The notes: generated by a model not told the origin, from the sequence alone. A DNA stretch of 64,000 bases from Candidatus Cryosericum septentrionale (GCF_003570995.1 NZ_QXIY01000033.1:22393-86392); one strand, 5' to 3'. Counted from the stretch's first letter, positions 43,865 to 53,387 are shown. Translations and numbers: made by a program.

Positions 43865-44698
43865 ATGTATATTCAAAAACTTGCGGTCTTTGATCTCGAT
43901 CGGACGCTTCTTGACGACCGGTCGTTCATTTCCGATGAGACAGCGGCACGCTTGCGAGCTGTCAGTGCTCCCGGGCTTGCGTGCACAATTGCATCCGGGC
44001 GTGATCTTGAGCGCATCGCACCATACGTTCGGCAGCTGACATGGCTCTCAGTTCCCGTCATCGCGGAACAGGGGGCAGTAGTCGTCGATCCACAGAATGG
44101 GCACATTCTCATGGAGCGAGCCATATCTCCTGAGGTTCTCCTCGGGTCGGTGGAGACGGTGCGCTCGATAGACATTCCTGTGAATATGATCCTGTATGGT
44201 CGGGGCGATCCGCAGGTGTTCCGCAACGCGGGCGCACCCAGTTTTGTCGACGAGTGGGGGTCCAGCTGGTATGCCAGTCACTTGCGCTATGTTCCAGCGG
44301 CAAGCGAGATCGCAACAGACGGAGTGCGGAAAATCTCCATCACGTGCCTGCCTGAGAATACGGATGCCGTCAGGCACCTCGTCGTGGAAAGCCTGGGATC
44401 CCGGGCGAATGTGGTCAAGGCTGACATGAACTTCGTCAACATCATGGACGCGGGGGTCAGCAAGGGTGCTGCGCTTCGCTGGCTGATCGACTATCTTGGG
44501 CTCGAGAGGTCCCACGTGATGGCCGTGGGTGACTGCGAGGCAGACCGAAGCATGTTTGCAACAGCCCTGGTCTCGGTTGCGGTCGCAAATGCCGACGAGC
44601 AGACACGGTCTCTGGCGAGGTTCGTGGTACCGTCGAACAATGAACAGGGTGCGGCGGTGGCGCTGGAGAGGTTCGCCGCAGGCGAGTTTGGAGTCTGA
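43865..44698 (+). CDS. Cof-type HAD sugar phosphatase (second of pair)
   Basis: A 277-residue paralogue of the preceding enzyme: LAVFDLDRTLLDDRS, TIASGRD, VKADMNFVNIMDAGVSKGAA, VMAVGDCEADRSMF. Motif I has DLDRT in place of DLDGT, and motif IV has GDCEAD; the catalytic Asp residues are kept. A third member survives only as a 3' remnant at 19.6-19.8 kb. Confidence 0.83.
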   Translation: MYIQKLAVFDLDRTLLDDRSFISDETAARLRAVSAPGLACTIASGRDLERIAPYVRQLTWLSVPVIAEQGAVVVDPQNGHILMERAISPEVLLGSVETVRSIDIPVNMILYGRGDPQVFRNAGAPSFVDEWGSSWYASHLRYVPAASEIATDGVRKISITCLPENTDAVRHLVVESLGSRANVVKADMNFVNIMDAGVSKGAALRWLIDYLGLERSHVMAVGDCEADRSMFATALVSVAVANADEQTRSLARFVVPSNNEQGAAVALERFAAGEFGV

Positions 44699-44732
44699 GA
44701 CGACGAACGACATCTGATTCAGGAGGAACGAC

Positions 44733-45515
44733 ATGGCAGCAACAACGTATATTCAGGCAGTGAGATCCATGATCAACCGTATTGAAGAGACGCAAATGAA
44801 CAACATACTGGAAGCCGCTCGCATAGTGGCGGACAGCGTTCGGAACGGTGGAATGCTGTTTGGCTTTGGAACGGGACATTCTCACATGATTGCCGAAGAG
44901 ATGATGAGCCGTGCCGGCGGTCTCATCCAAGCACAGGGTATCCTGGAAACTGAGCTTATGGTACACATCAATGAGACACAGGCAACATATCTCGAACGTC
45001 TGCCCGGCCTTGCCCATGTCTATCTGACCAACTCGCCGGTTGAAAAGGGCGATGTGCTGGTTGTCATCTCCAACTCCGGTCGTAATGCTGTTCCTGTGGA
45101 GATGGCCATGGAGGGCAGGAAGATGGGGCTGCATGTCATCGCCGTGACCAATGTTGCGCATTCGCAGGGGACTCCATCCCGGCATTCATCGGGAAAGAGG
45201 CTTTTTGAGGTGGCCGACCTTGTTCTGGATACGTGCGGCAAACCAGGTGACGCTCTGGTCTCTATCGAAGGCAGCCCCGCCAAGGCCGGTCCTGGCTCGA
45301 CAATCGCGGGGGCAGTGCTGGTCGATAGCATGCTGGTCGAGGTGATGGAATTGCTGGCCAAGAGAGGTGCCACTCCCGGCATTTTGCATAGCAGCAACAA
45401 TGATGACAAAGCGGGCGCGCTTGAGAATGCACGTGTTGCTTCCGACTTCGCTCGCAAGTTCAGCGAGCGACAGGTCCGCATGCAATTGCGTACCAGGGAA
45501 GGCCTCGCAGACTAG
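44733..45515 (+). CDS. SIS-domain sugar isomerase, UPF0309 type (native, intact)
   Basis: A 260-residue single-SIS protein: LFGFGTGHSHMIAEEMMSRAGG, VVISNSGRNAVPVEMAM, GTPSRHSSGKRLFEVADLVLD. AGGAGG precedes the ATG. It ends the operon that begins with EIICD and may cover for the amber-interrupted paralogue at 40 kb. Confidence 0.82.
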   Translation: MAATTYIQAVRSMINRIEETQMNNILEAARIVADSVRNGGMLFGFGTGHSHMIAEEMMSRAGGLIQAQGILETELMVHINETQATYLERLPGLAHVYLTNSPVEKGDVLVVISNSGRNAVPVEMAMEGRKMGLHVIAVTNVAHSQGTPSRHSSGKRLFEVADLVLDTCGKPGDALVSIEGSPAKAGPGSTIAGAVLVDSMLVEVMELLAKRGATPGILHSSNNDDKAGALENARVASDFARKFSERQVRMQLRTREGLAD

Positions 45516-45547
45516 ACAGGGTTTGGAATTCGCAATCGGAGAGATCT

Positions 45548-45580
45548 CGGCCGTGAGTGCTATTTGCTCACGGCCGTCCT
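45548..45580 (+). terminator. Terminator of the amino-sugar operon
   Basis: A 10-bp stem (CGGCCGTGAG / CTCACGGCCG) with a nine-base loop lies 32 bases after the SIS stop and is followed by TCCTTC. Confidence 0.7.
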
Positions 45581-45593
45581 TCACGTCTGGAGC

Positions 45594-45621
45594 TTGACAT
45601 CCAATTTGCCTCCGGTACATT
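45594..45621 (+). promoter_or_regulatory. Promoter of the small gene at 45667
   Basis: A consensus TTGACA at 45594-45599 and TACATT at 45616-45621 are separated by 16 bases. Confidence 0.5.
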
Positions 45622-45666
45622 GTTACGGCTTCATTCGTACGAGCATTGACAATCAGGAGGTGGCTC

Positions 45667-45897
45667 ATGGACGAAGACAGCATGATGAGGAAGGCCACGC
45701 GGCCCATCGAGAAGAACCGCCGGACACGGAGCAAACCAGCGAAGATCCGGCACCTTCAGAAACAGCAGAAGCTGTGGATGGTGTCCAAGATGGAATGGCG
45801 CAAGCCCGGGACAAAACCAGGACTTGCGCCTTCTTCATTTCCGGGGTTGCTGATCGCCTGGAGTACGGCGCGTGCGATGGGGATCGGCAGCTTCTGA
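45667..45897 (+). CDS. Small basic protein of unknown function
   Basis: ATG 45667 has a strong AGGAGG site and a promoter upstream. The 76-residue product is very basic in its first 50 residues (ATRPIEKNRRTRSKPAKIRH) and moderately hydrophobic near the end. No family is recognised. The same region is open in another frame, so the product is uncertain even though the expression signals are good. It converges on the nitroreductase gene with an 18-base gap. Confidence 0.45.
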   Translation: MDEDSMMRKATRPIEKNRRTRSKPAKIRHLQKQQKLWMVSKMEWRKPGTKPGLAPSSFPGLLIAWSTARAMGIGSF

Positions 45898-45915
45898 CCT
45901 CTGCTGTGGAGGGGG

Positions 45916-46602
45916 CTACCAGGCGATGCTGTACTTGCCTTCGTTGAGGCGAGAAACGGTTACCTTTCCCGCGAGCTGGCGGGCAGTGACCATCGCGTTC
46001 GCCAGACAGATACCAATGTCGGGGAAACGGCCGGTATTACCCTTGATGACGATCTGTGTGTCAGATGTCACTTCGAAGTTCCAGGGCTGGTGGTTCATGG
46101 CGGAGGGGGCCAGGCGGGCAGACTCCAGAACAGTGCGTACGAGTGGTGACGAATGTTCGGGGATGCCACCCGTGACCAGCTGTTCCAGCGACTTGCGCAT
46201 ATGTCCTCGTGACAGAGTACCCATGACCACTGATCGGACCCCTGGCGCGGCCGGCCTGCCGATGGTTATCGAGCAAGGGCTGCCGGGCATCCGCACCATT
46301 GCATACCAGCACGTTCCCCATCCGTCCGCGAGCAACGCCAGAATGATCTGCTCACCCTGATACCCATATTCGGCCAGCTCTTCGTCGGACGTGCCGCACT
46401 CGGCATATACGAGACCACTGCATCCCATGGGCGAGCGGTCAGCGATCTTCCACTCGAGGCGAACGGTGCTGCTGAGCGGAACTGCGCTGGCGACCGCTTC
46501 CATGATCTGAGTCCTGTCAGCGTCAGTCAACGTATGCTGTTCGTAGTCGCGTGTCGAATGACGCGTGCGTATCAGGTCGATGTAATTGAGTTCCTTTTCC
46601 AC
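45916..46602 (-). CDS. Nitroreductase-family protein
   Basis: A 228-residue flavoprotein of the nitroreductase fold: IDLIRTRHSTRDYEQHTL at the N terminus binds FMN phosphate, and SARLAPSAMNHQPWNFEVT is the second hallmark. Order and spacing fit the 'TM nitroreductase' group. The start is GTG 46602 with TAGGAGG upstream. It is the last gene of the HAD-hutH-hutU operon, 12 bases after hutU. A role in histidine breakdown is not known. Confidence 0.78.
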   Translation of the reverse strand: MEKELNYIDLIRTRHSTRDYEQHTLTDADRTQIMEAVASAVPLSSTVRLEWKIADRSPMGCSGLVYAECGTSDEELAEYGYQGEQIILALLADGWGTCWYAMVRMPGSPCSITIGRPAAPGVRSVVMGTLSRGHMRKSLEQLVTGGIPEHSSPLVRTVLESARLAPSAMNHQPWNFEVTSDTQIVIKGNTGRFPDIGICLANAMVTARQLAGKVTVSRLNEGKYSIAW

Positions 46603-46614
46603 GGGTGGGGCCTC

Positions 46615-48261
46615 CTATTTGAGTGATGGCATACGGATGCCATGGTCCTTGGCGAACTGGATGGCTTTCGGATACCCTGCATCAGCGTGCCGTACGATGC
46701 CCATGCCTGGGTCATAAGTGAGAACACGCGACAGGCGTTTGGCCGCAGCATCCGTGCCGTCGGCAACGATGACCATGCCGGCGTGGATGGAGTAACCGAT
46801 CCCGACGCCGCCGCCGTGATGGACGGAGACCCAGGTAGCCCCTCCGATCGTATTGAGGAGAGCGTTGAGGATAGGCCAGTCGGCGATGGCGTCGCTGCCG
46901 TCCATCATCTTCTCGGTCTCACGATTGGGTGAGGCGACGGAGCCACAGTCCAGATGGTCGCGTCCGATGACGATGGGCGCGGAGATCTTGCCGGATTTCA
47001 CGAGGTCGTTGATGATGAGGCCAAACCGCTCTCGCTCGCCGTATCCCAGCCAGCAGATACGGGCGGGAAGACCCTGGAACTGGACCTGGTCGTGCGCCAT
47101 CTGGATCCACTTGACAAGGTGCTGGTCGTACGCAAACTCCTTGAGGATAACCTCGTCGGTCGTCCAGATGTCTTTCGGGTCCCCCGAGAGTGCTGCCCAG
47201 CGGAAGGGACCCTTGCCTTCCTCGAACAACGGACGGATGTACTTTGGGACGAAGCCGTCGAACTTGAACGCGTCCTCGTACCCGTTTGCCAGGGCCTGGC
47301 CACGGATGTTGTTGCCATAGTCGAATACGACAGCTCCACGTTCCTGCAGGCCGACCATCGCCTTGCAGTGGACGGTGATGGCGTCCAGCGCGCGCCTCTC
47401 GTACTCGGAAGGGTTGCTCTTGCGCAGAGCGTATGCCTCTTCCAGCGGCATGCCGTTGGGGACGTATCCATTCAGCGTATCGTGAGCAGACGTCTGGTCG
47501 GTCACAACGTCAGGGATCACCCCTCGTCTCAGTAACTCGGGAAAGACGTCGGCTGCGTTGGCGACGAGACCGACGGACAGAGGCCTCTTCTCGGCCACTG
47601 CCTTCGACACCATCGAGAGGGCCGTGTCCAGGTCTGTCACCATCGTCTCGATGTACTTGGTGTCGAGACGCTTCTGGATCCTCGCGGGATCACATTCGAC
47701 GATCAGTCCGACGCCCCCGTTCATGGTGATGGCCAGAGGCTGTGCGCCGCTCATGCCACCGCATCCACCCGTGAGGACGAACCGTCCGCTCAGGTCTTCC
47801 CAGCCGGCCTGCCGGGCGGCAGCGGCCAACGTCTCATAGGTGCCCTGCAGGATGCCCTGAGCCCCTATGTAGATCCAGGAACCGGCGGTCATCTGGCCGT
47901 ACATGATCAGTCCCTTGTCTTCCAGCTTGTGGAATTCGTCCCAGGTGGCCCAGTGTGGGACCAGCATCGAATTGCTGATGATGACACGGGGCGCGTCGAT
48001 GTGAGTCTTCCAGACGGCGACTGGCTTGCCGGACTGTACGACGAGCGTATCGTCGACGTCCATGCTCTGGAGTGTCGCGATGATGTCGGCGTAGGCCTGC
48101 CAGTTGCGAGCAGCCTTTCCCTTGCCGCCATAGACGACCAGGTCTTCGGGCCGCTCTGCGACCTCTGGATCCAGGTTGTTCATCAGCATGCGCATGGGAG
48201 CTTCCAGTTGCCAGCTCTTGCATGTCAGGGTCGTTCCGTGCGGTGCATGTATCGGTTCCAT
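46615..48261 (-). CDS. hutU: Urocanate hydratase
   Basis: A 548-residue enzyme converting urocanate to imidazolone propionate with bound NAD+. Recognisable stretches include [32 protein letters not shown], the NAD-site [13 protein letters not shown] and the active-site region [15 protein letters not shown]. The start is ATG 48261, with GGGAGGAAG upstream. hutI and the glutamate-forming steps are not in this window. Confidence 0.95.
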   Translation of the reverse strand: MEPIHAPHGTTLTCKSWQLEAPMRMLMNNLDPEVAERPEDLVVYGGKGKAARNWQAYADIIATLQSMDVDDTLVVQSGKPVAVWKTHIDAPRVIISNSMLVPHWATWDEFHKLEDKGLIMYGQMTAGSWIYIGAQGILQGTYETLAAAARQAGWEDLSGRFVLTGGCGGMSGAQPLAITMNGGVGLIVECDPARIQKRLDTKYIETMVTDLDTALSMVSKAVAEKRPLSVGLVANAADVFPELLRRGVIPDVVTDQTSAHDTLNGYVPNGMPLEEAYALRKSNPSEYERRALDAITVHCKAMVGLQERGAVVFDYGNNIRGQALANGYEDAFKFDGFVPKYIRPLFEEGKGPFRWAALSGDPKDIWTTDEVILKEFAYDQHLVKWIQMAHDQVQFQGLPARICWLGYGERERFGLIINDLVKSGKISAPIVIGRDHLDCGSVASPNRETEKMMDGSDAIADWPILNALLNTIGGATWVSVHHGGGVGIGYSIHAGMVIVADGTDAAAKRLSRVLTYDPGMGIVRHADAGYPKAIQFAKDHGIRMPSLK

Positions 48262-48274
48262 GTTCTTCCTCCCG

Positions 48275-49762
48275 TCAGACTGCATTGCTGCGAATCAGGT
48301 CTTGTACCGCGTTGATGTCTTCGATGAACATGCGGTCGCCGTTTATGGGTGGAACGCGCGTTCTGAGCTGTGCAAATACCTTGCTGGTCGCCAGACCGAG
48401 CTTGTCCTCGCCGCCAAGGATGTCGACAGCCTGATAGGCGGCCAGCAGTTCGATGGCGACCACGGTCGCCACGTTGTCTGCAATGGAGCGGGCTTTGCGC
48501 GCAGCGATGGTGCCCATGCTGACGTGGTCCTCCTGGTCGGCGGATACCGGGATGCTGTCCACGGAAGCGGGATGCGCCAGTACCTTGTTTTCAGAGACCA
48601 GAGCAGCCTGCGTATACTGGGCGATCATGAGGCCGGAGCTGAGGCCTGCATCGCGCGTCAGGAACGCCGGCAGTCCCCGGTTGAGGGCGGGGTTCAGCAG
48701 GCGGTTGGTGCGCCGTTCGCTGATGCTTGCCAGCTCTGACAGGGCAATGCCGAGGTAGTCCATGGCCAAAGCCACGGGTTCGCCGTGGAAGTTTCCACCC
48801 GACAGGACGTCTCCGTCAGCCGGGAACAGGAGGGGATTGTCTGTGACCGCATTGAGCTCATTGAGCAACACGTTTTCCACGAAGTCGACGGTATCGGAGA
48901 TGGCGCCATGGACCTGCGGCATGCAGCGGATGCTGTAAGCGTCCTGAACGTCGTCGCACGTGCCGACGAGTTTGCTGCCTGCAAGGTAGCTCAGAATATC
49001 TTTGGCAACAGCGCCCTGGCCGGCGTGCCGGCGTAGATCGTGGATGCGTTCGTCGAAGGGTTCGAGACGGGCGCGGAGTGCTTCCATGGTCATGGCGGCT
49101 GCCAGGTTGGCGGTACGAAGGAGTGTGCGCGCGTCCGAGAAGACGAGAGCGGCTACGCCGGTCATGACGGCGGTGCCATTGATAAGGGCAAGGCCTTCCT
49201 TGGCTTCCAGGACGACCGGCTTGGCTCCGATGGCGTTGAGGATTGCCTGGCCCTGGAGGATTTCGCCATGCACTTTCGCCGTTCCCCTGCCAATGAGCAC
49301 GAGTGCCAGCGAGGCAAGAGGAGCCAGATCACCAGATGCGCCGAGAGACCCCTGTGAGGGGATCATGGGGTAGACATGCTTATTGAGCAGCTCAAGCAGC
49401 AGTTGCTCTACCTCGAGACGAACACCCGAGTGTCCGCTGGCCAGTGTATTGGCACGTACGAGTATTGTTGCTCGCGCCTCGTCCTCGTTGAAACAGTGGC
49501 CGACACCGACAGCGTGTGACAGGATGAGGTTCTCCTGCAGCTTGCCCAAATCCTGGGAACCAATGTGGACATTGCACAGAGAGCCAAACCCCGTGTTGAT
49601 GCCATAGACAGGGGCTTCATCCTGTACGATCTGCCGGACGAATGAAGAGGCAACGTCGATCTGTTCCACAGCTTCCTTGCCGAGTTCGACGATGGCACCC
49701 TGGCGGGCGACACGGACGACTTCGCTGGAGGTCAGGCTGGAACCGGTAAGTCGGATGTTCAT
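48275..49762 (-). CDS. hutH: Histidine ammonia-lyase
   Basis: A 495-residue enzyme that removes ammonia from histidine to give urocanate. The self-formed MIO cofactor arises from Ala-Ser-Gly in [14 protein letters not shown] near residue 142. [13 protein letters not shown] at the N terminus and the [15 protein letters not shown] segment are typical. Its ATG overlaps the stop of the upstream HAD gene by four bases. Confidence 0.95.
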   Translation of the reverse strand: MNIRLTGSSLTSSEVVRVARQGAIVELGKEAVEQIDVASSFVRQIVQDEAPVYGINTGFGSLCNVHIGSQDLGKLQENLILSHAVGVGHCFNEDEARATILVRANTLASGHSGVRLEVEQLLLELLNKHVYPMIPSQGSLGASGDLAPLASLALVLIGRGTAKVHGEILQGQAILNAIGAKPVVLEAKEGLALINGTAVMTGVAALVFSDARTLLRTANLAAAMTMEALRARLEPFDERIHDLRRHAGQGAVAKDILSYLAGSKLVGTCDDVQDAYSIRCMPQVHGAISDTVDFVENVLLNELNAVTDNPLLFPADGDVLSGGNFHGEPVALAMDYLGIALSELASISERRTNRLLNPALNRGLPAFLTRDAGLSSGLMIAQYTQAALVSENKVLAHPASVDSIPVSADQEDHVSMGTIAARKARSIADNVATVVAIELLAAYQAVDILGGEDKLGLATSKVFAQLRTRVPPINGDRMFIEDINAVQDLIRSNAV

Positions 49763-50481
49763 CTGTTCATCTCCTCGATAGTTGTTGCGAGTTCACTGAG
49801 TGAGTCGATCGCTGGGGTTTCTGCGGGCAACGACTCCTGGCGTCGAAAGAGAATGGCCTGGAGGCCCGCCGCGCGAGCTCCCCTGTAGTCCATGCGGTAT
49901 GAATCCCCCACATGGATGATCTCCTCCGGCTTCAGTTCGTTGGTGTCGACCAGTAGTTTCCAGATACCTTTGTCAGGTTTCAGATACAGGGCTTCGTCCG
50001 AGAAAATGAAATGTGTGAACGGGATGCGGATGTTCAGCATGTCGAGTACGTTCAGCAGAACCTGCCCAGGCGTCTTTCCTGTGTTGGAGGTCAAGGAGAG
50101 AGGGTAGTGCCGGGCTAGATCTGCAAGCAGCTGTGGGGCGTCTGGCTCGACGAGGGCAGGCATCAACTGGAAGATCGCCGCCTCATATCGGGGCAGGACA
50201 GCATCGACCAGCTCCCTGGAAGGGTACACGCTGGCCTGCGTCAGAACGAAACCGATCTGGCTGGACGTTGTCAGAGTCCAGTTGCGCATCTCACGAACGT
50301 CTCTGCGCAAGACGTCGATGCGACGAAGACTCTCGTAGAGTCCATCCTCGGAAACGACCACGCTGTGTTCGCCAAGGACTTCACGAATGGCTTGAGCCCG
50401 GATGCGGTCGCGTAGAGCCTCATCCTGATCATGGTCCAGAATAAGCGTCTTCCACAAGTCCAGGCTTATCGCACGTATCAT
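49759..50481 (-). CDS. HAD-superfamily hydrolase leading the hut operon
   Basis: A 240-residue HAD protein from ATG 50481 (TGGAGGAG upstream). Motif I is ISLDLWKTLIL: the nucleophile Asp is kept, but the usual second Asp is Trp, as in a known subgroup. Motif II is SLTSNTGKT, motif III LKPDKGIW, motif IV HVGDSYRMDYRGA. It is translationally coupled to hutH. Its substrate is not apparent; it is not a usual hut component. Confidence 0.75.
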   Translation of the reverse strand: MIRAISLDLWKTLILDHDQDEALRDRIRAQAIREVLGEHSVVVSEDGLYESLRRIDVLRRDVREMRNWTLTTSSQIGFVLTQASVYPSRELVDAVLPRYEAAIFQLMPALVEPDAPQLLADLARHYPLSLTSNTGKTPGQVLLNVLDMLNIRIPFTHFIFSDEALYLKPDKGIWKLLVDTNELKPEEIIHVGDSYRMDYRGARAAGLQAILFRRQESLPAETPAIDSLSELATTIEEMNR

Positions 50482-50807
50482 GTCTTCTCCTCCATCTCTT
50501 ACATGTTTAGTATATGGCAAAGAGAGCGGGTTGTCACCCGTCGCGTTGCATCACGAAGAAATCATCGTGAACAGAGAGGAGGTAGCCATGATGCTGACAT
50601 CGGCAAGAGGCTGCAGACAGTGATGCCAGATCTCCTGCAGGCCTCCGAGGTCAGCGATCAGGCAAAGGCACGGCTCCGAGGGAAGGGGGTCAGGATACCT
50701 CCCTCGGAGCCGTGACACGTCCGACCATTCCACTATGATTCCTGATGATACAATACGAGCGAGACGCCGGCGTCAACCCTGTAAAGAGAATCATTTCTAT
50801 TTGGATC
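50482..50807. other. Intergenic region with possible mini-ORF and hairpin
   Basis: It holds no standard gene. A plus-strand GGAGG site precedes ATG 50588 of an 11-codon frame (MMLTSARGCRQ), and the large hairpin at 50669-50714 follows. This could be chance. Confidence 0.3.
50669..50714. terminator. 15-bp hairpin, probable terminator of the SIS gene
   Basis: Perfect arms CACGGCTCCGAGGGA (50669-50683) and TCCCTCGGAGCCGTG (50700-50714) enclose a 16-base loop. It lies 94 bases downstream of the minus-strand SIS gene. There is no T-run on either strand. Confidence 0.5.
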
Positions 50808-51560
50808 CTACAAATTTCTAATTCTTAAGAAATATTTATCAGTAATTTTTTGGTTATACTCTTCAACTTCTTTGGAATTTGCCATAAAGGAGCCATTAAA
50901 ATATACATCCGGCTTTACGCCCTGTTTAAGCAAGTTTTCGACTGTCTGTACAATAAGTGAATGAGCTATGAATGATCCAGCAACCGTTGAAACGGCGCCA
51001 ACCTTCATTGGCAAATCTTCAAAAGATAAGGCAGCATCCCCGATGGGACAGCAATTATCAATCGCTACGTCTGCAACATCTTTTAGTTTGTGACCTGAAG
51101 GATGGAGTGTTTTGAGATGATTTGCATAATCGAAAGAAGTAATAGAAATGACTTTGACTCCTCTTTTCGAAGCTTCGATCGCAACATCTATTGGAACGAT
51201 ATTGTTGCCAGAATTGGAAATCACAATTATGACATCGGGAGAACTAAGTCGATGATAATCAACGATTAGTTTGCCCGCCCCTTCCAGCTTCTCCATATAT
51301 TCGCTCTTTGTTATTTCGGCATGTCCTGTCATTCCGGGTTCCAATATTGCATGTATGTTGGCTAGTGTGGATCCTCGCCAAAAGATGTCTTCAGCAACAA
51401 GATGCGAATGGCCTGTACCGAATGCATGAATTATTCCACCATTTTTTGTACAATCTGCCATAAGATCAGCTGCCTTTTGGATGTTTTCACTCTGTGTGCT
51501 TTCAATTCGGTTAAGAATCTCAATTATTGACGAGAAATATCTTTGCATGGCTAATTCCAT
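50808..51560 (-). CDS. SIS-domain sugar isomerase, UPF0309 type (AT-rich)
   Basis: A 250-residue single-SIS protein: IHAFGTGHSHLVAEDIFWRG, IIVISNSGNNIVPIDVAIEA, and a tail ending VYFNGSFMANSKEV. The start is ATG 51560, with AGGGAGG upstream. Base use is AT-rich, like the 23-36 kb island and unlike both neighbours, so it was probably acquired separately. It stands alone between unrelated GC-rich operons. The usual HSSG stretch reads HPSGHKL here. Confidence 0.78.
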   Translation of the reverse strand: MELAMQRYFSSIIEILNRIESTQSENIQKAADLMADCTKNGGIIHAFGTGHSHLVAEDIFWRGSTLANIHAILEPGMTGHAEITKSEYMEKLEGAGKLIVDYHRLSSPDVIIVISNSGNNIVPIDVAIEASKRGVKVISITSFDYANHLKTLHPSGHKLKDVADVAIDNCCPIGDAALSFEDLPMKVGAVSTVAGSFIAHSLIVQTVENLLKQGVKPDVYFNGSFMANSKEVEEYNQKITDKYFLRIRNL

Positions 51561-51780
51561 ATAGTTACCTCCCTGTAGTTTTATGTTTCTCTTTTCCAGA
51601 TTCAACCTTTCAGCCCTCTTTTCGTAAACTTTCTCAACAACTCACTGCCTCTCACTTGAGGAGCCCTTCCCCTCTTTCGAAATCCATCGCCTCTTCTCAA
51701 AAGGACAATTTGCTCCTCTTCAATTTATAGCTTAATCCCCTTTTGCAATACCTTGTGTGACGGTGGGCTCGGAGGAATGG
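51561..51780. other. AT-rich upstream stretch
   Basis: Pyrimidine-rich on the plus strand for about 180 bases, grading into GC-rich sequence near 51750. It probably carries the minus-strand SIS promoter; none is clear. Confidence 0.35.
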
Positions 51781-51785
51781 CAACG

Positions 51786-51960
51786 TTGACAGAGGTCAGG
51801 AACTCATATACTGGAGCTTGCCAAGGTACGAGACGACCGGTCTGCATCGCTGGATCGCTTGTCTGGCACTAGAAGTGCGGTCCGCCCTCAGAAGCGGATG
51901 CAACCGGTGGCCGAGTGGGAGTCCCCTGTGACTCACCGCAGGCGGCCGGACCCAAAACTC
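51786..51960 (+). promoter_or_regulatory. Promoter and structured leader of the ABC importer operon
   Basis: TTGACA (51786-51791) and TATACT (51807-51812), with a short 15-base spacer, precede a leader of about 160 bases. It contains a pairing of GGTCCG (51879-51884) with CGGACC near 51947-51952 and an inner hairpin GAGTC/GACTC with loop CCCTGT. A cobalamin riboswitch would be expected before a BtuFCD operon, but I cannot fit its conserved core in order. Confidence 0.35.
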
Positions 51961-51980
51961 AATAAGATGGAGGAACCGGA

Positions 51981-53387
51981 ATGTTGAGGAGAGGATATTG
52001 GAACCGGATCGAAAGGCATGTTGATCCGACGGCAGGTTGCAGGCCGGCAGGTGGAAAACGGATCATATGGCTTGTGCTTGCTGTCATCATGGTATCGATG
52101 CTGGTTACCGTCCCCGCCACACAGGCCGGCAGTGTCGCCTCGGCTGCCTCGATGCTTCGTGTTTCCCTGAATATCCGTGCTGGTCAGTCCACATTCGTTG
52201 TCACTATAGGCTCAAAGCGCGTTGCAGGGAGCTTCCCCAAGGGGTTCGTTCCGGTCGAGCTTGGTACCAGCCTTGCCTTCCCAATGCGTGCTCTCATTGA
52301 GGCGGCAGGCGGCGTGGTGCGGTTCGAGCGGTCGCAGAACACCGCGTACTTCGCGCTGGGGCCAGTTGCAGGCGCGTACGAGTTTGGTGTCAGGACGCTT
52401 GTCGACAGCTCCTATCGCACGTCGGTCCGGAAGGACCTGGTTCGTGCCTCCGGCAAGACCGGGACCCTGTATCTGTCGGACGAGATTCTCAAGGGCCTGG
52501 TGACTGCGTCCGGCGGGACGATGACATCGTCTGTCAGCAATGGACTCACGTCGATCGTCCTCCAGATCCCGTCCGTCATGAAAGATGTCCTCGGCTATGA
52601 ACATGAGACGTTCCCGGCGAAGGCCGGGAAGATGAGGCTTGTGACCCTGGCGCCGAATCTTGCAGAGAACTGCTTTGCCCTTGGTCGGGGGAGCAACATC
52701 ATTGCTACGTCCGAGTATACGGATTACCCTGAGGAGGCAAAGAAGATACCGACCGTCGGCGCGTTCAGCAACCCCTCACTCGAGAAGCTGCTGGTCCTGT
52801 CGCCCGACCTCATCCTGGTGACGGATGGCACGCCGCTTGCGGTCGTGGAACGCCTCCGCAAGATGGGGCGTCAGGTGTACGCCGATGATCCCAAGTCTCT
52901 GTCAGGTATCGTAGGTGCGATCCGTTCGCTGTCAGTAGTGCTTGGGGTCCCGGACCGGGGGTTCGAGGTGGCGCTCTCTATGCACCGGTCCATCGCACGC
53001 GTGGCCGAGGCAGCGAAGAAGCTGACTCGCAAGCCGGCTGTGTACGTCGAGATCTGGAACAGCCCGCTGACGAGTGCCGGGAAGGGGACATTTGTCTCAG
53101 ACCTCATCTCAATCGCCGGCGGATCCAACATCGCTGATGAGGCGAATACTCCATGGCCCGTGCTGTCCGAGGAATACGTCATCAGTCACAACCCGGACGT
53201 CATCGTCGTGGCATCCGGTATGGGAGCTGGAGACGTCTCAGGGCGGACCGCGTTCTCCACGACCAACGCCGTGAAACAGGGGCACGTCTATGAAATGTCG
53301 GGTGACTACATCTTCCGCCCATCTCCCCGCATCATCAAGGGTCTCGAGCTGATCGCGGACTATATCCAGCGTGCTTCCCGTCCCTGA
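51981..53387 (+). CDS. BtuF/FhuD-type substrate-binding protein with N-terminal stalk domain
   Basis: A 468-residue exported protein. After a long basic leader and a hydrophobic segment (residues about 26-45), residues 55-195 form a copper-amine-oxidase N-like domain (GFVPVELGTSLAFPMRALIEAAGG). Residues 215-465 are the periplasmic binding domain: RLVTLAPNLAENCFALG, YTDYPEEAKKIPTVG, LVLSPDLILVTDG, and the C-terminal HNPDVIVVASG. The stalk probably holds the receptor at the cell envelope in place of a lipid anchor. ATG 51981 has GGAGGAACC upstream. Confidence 0.83.
   Translation: MLRRGYWNRIERHVDPTAGCRPAGGKRIIWLVLAVIMVSMLVTVPATQAGSVASAASMLRVSLNIRAGQSTFVVTIGSKRVAGSFPKGFVPVELGTSLAFPMRALIEAAGGVVRFERSQNTAYFALGPVAGAYEFGVRTLVDSSYRTSVRKDLVRASGKTGTLYLSDEILKGLVTASGGTMTSSVSNGLTSIVLQIPSVMKDVLGYEHETFPAKAGKMRLVTLAPNLAENCFALGRGSNIIATSEYTDYPEEAKKIPTVGAFSNPSLEKLLVLSPDLILVTDGTPLAVVERLRKMGRQVYADDPKSLSGIVGAIRSLSVVLGVPDRGFEVALSMHRSIARVAEAAKKLTRKPAVYVEIWNSPLTSAGKGTFVSDLISIAGGSNIADEANTPWPVLSEEYVISHNPDVIVVASGMGAGDVSGRTAFSTTNAVKQGHVYEMSGDYIFRPSPRIIKGLELIADYIQRASRP

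Noticed and set aside
45564..45947. Alternative acidic 127-codon frame over the small gene at 45667
   Set aside because: It has no start codon with a ribosome binding site and extends into the opposite nitroreductase gene; the 45667 frame has clear expression signals.
50588..50623. 11-codon mini-ORF as a leader peptide
   Set aside because: It has a GGAGG site, but no plus-strand gene follows that it could control. It is too short to support.
51790..51830. Similarity to the SRP RNA core (GGTCAGG ... GCCAAGG)
   Set aside because: The conserved GGAAGCAGCC apical loop is missing and the flanks do not pair as an SRP RNA should.
51815..51960. Cobalamin riboswitch before the BtuFCD-like operon
   Set aside because: Fragments such as CCGGTGG and a CTGTGACTC stretch occur, but the conserved core and the B12 box are not in the right order. 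I kept it as an unidentified leader.
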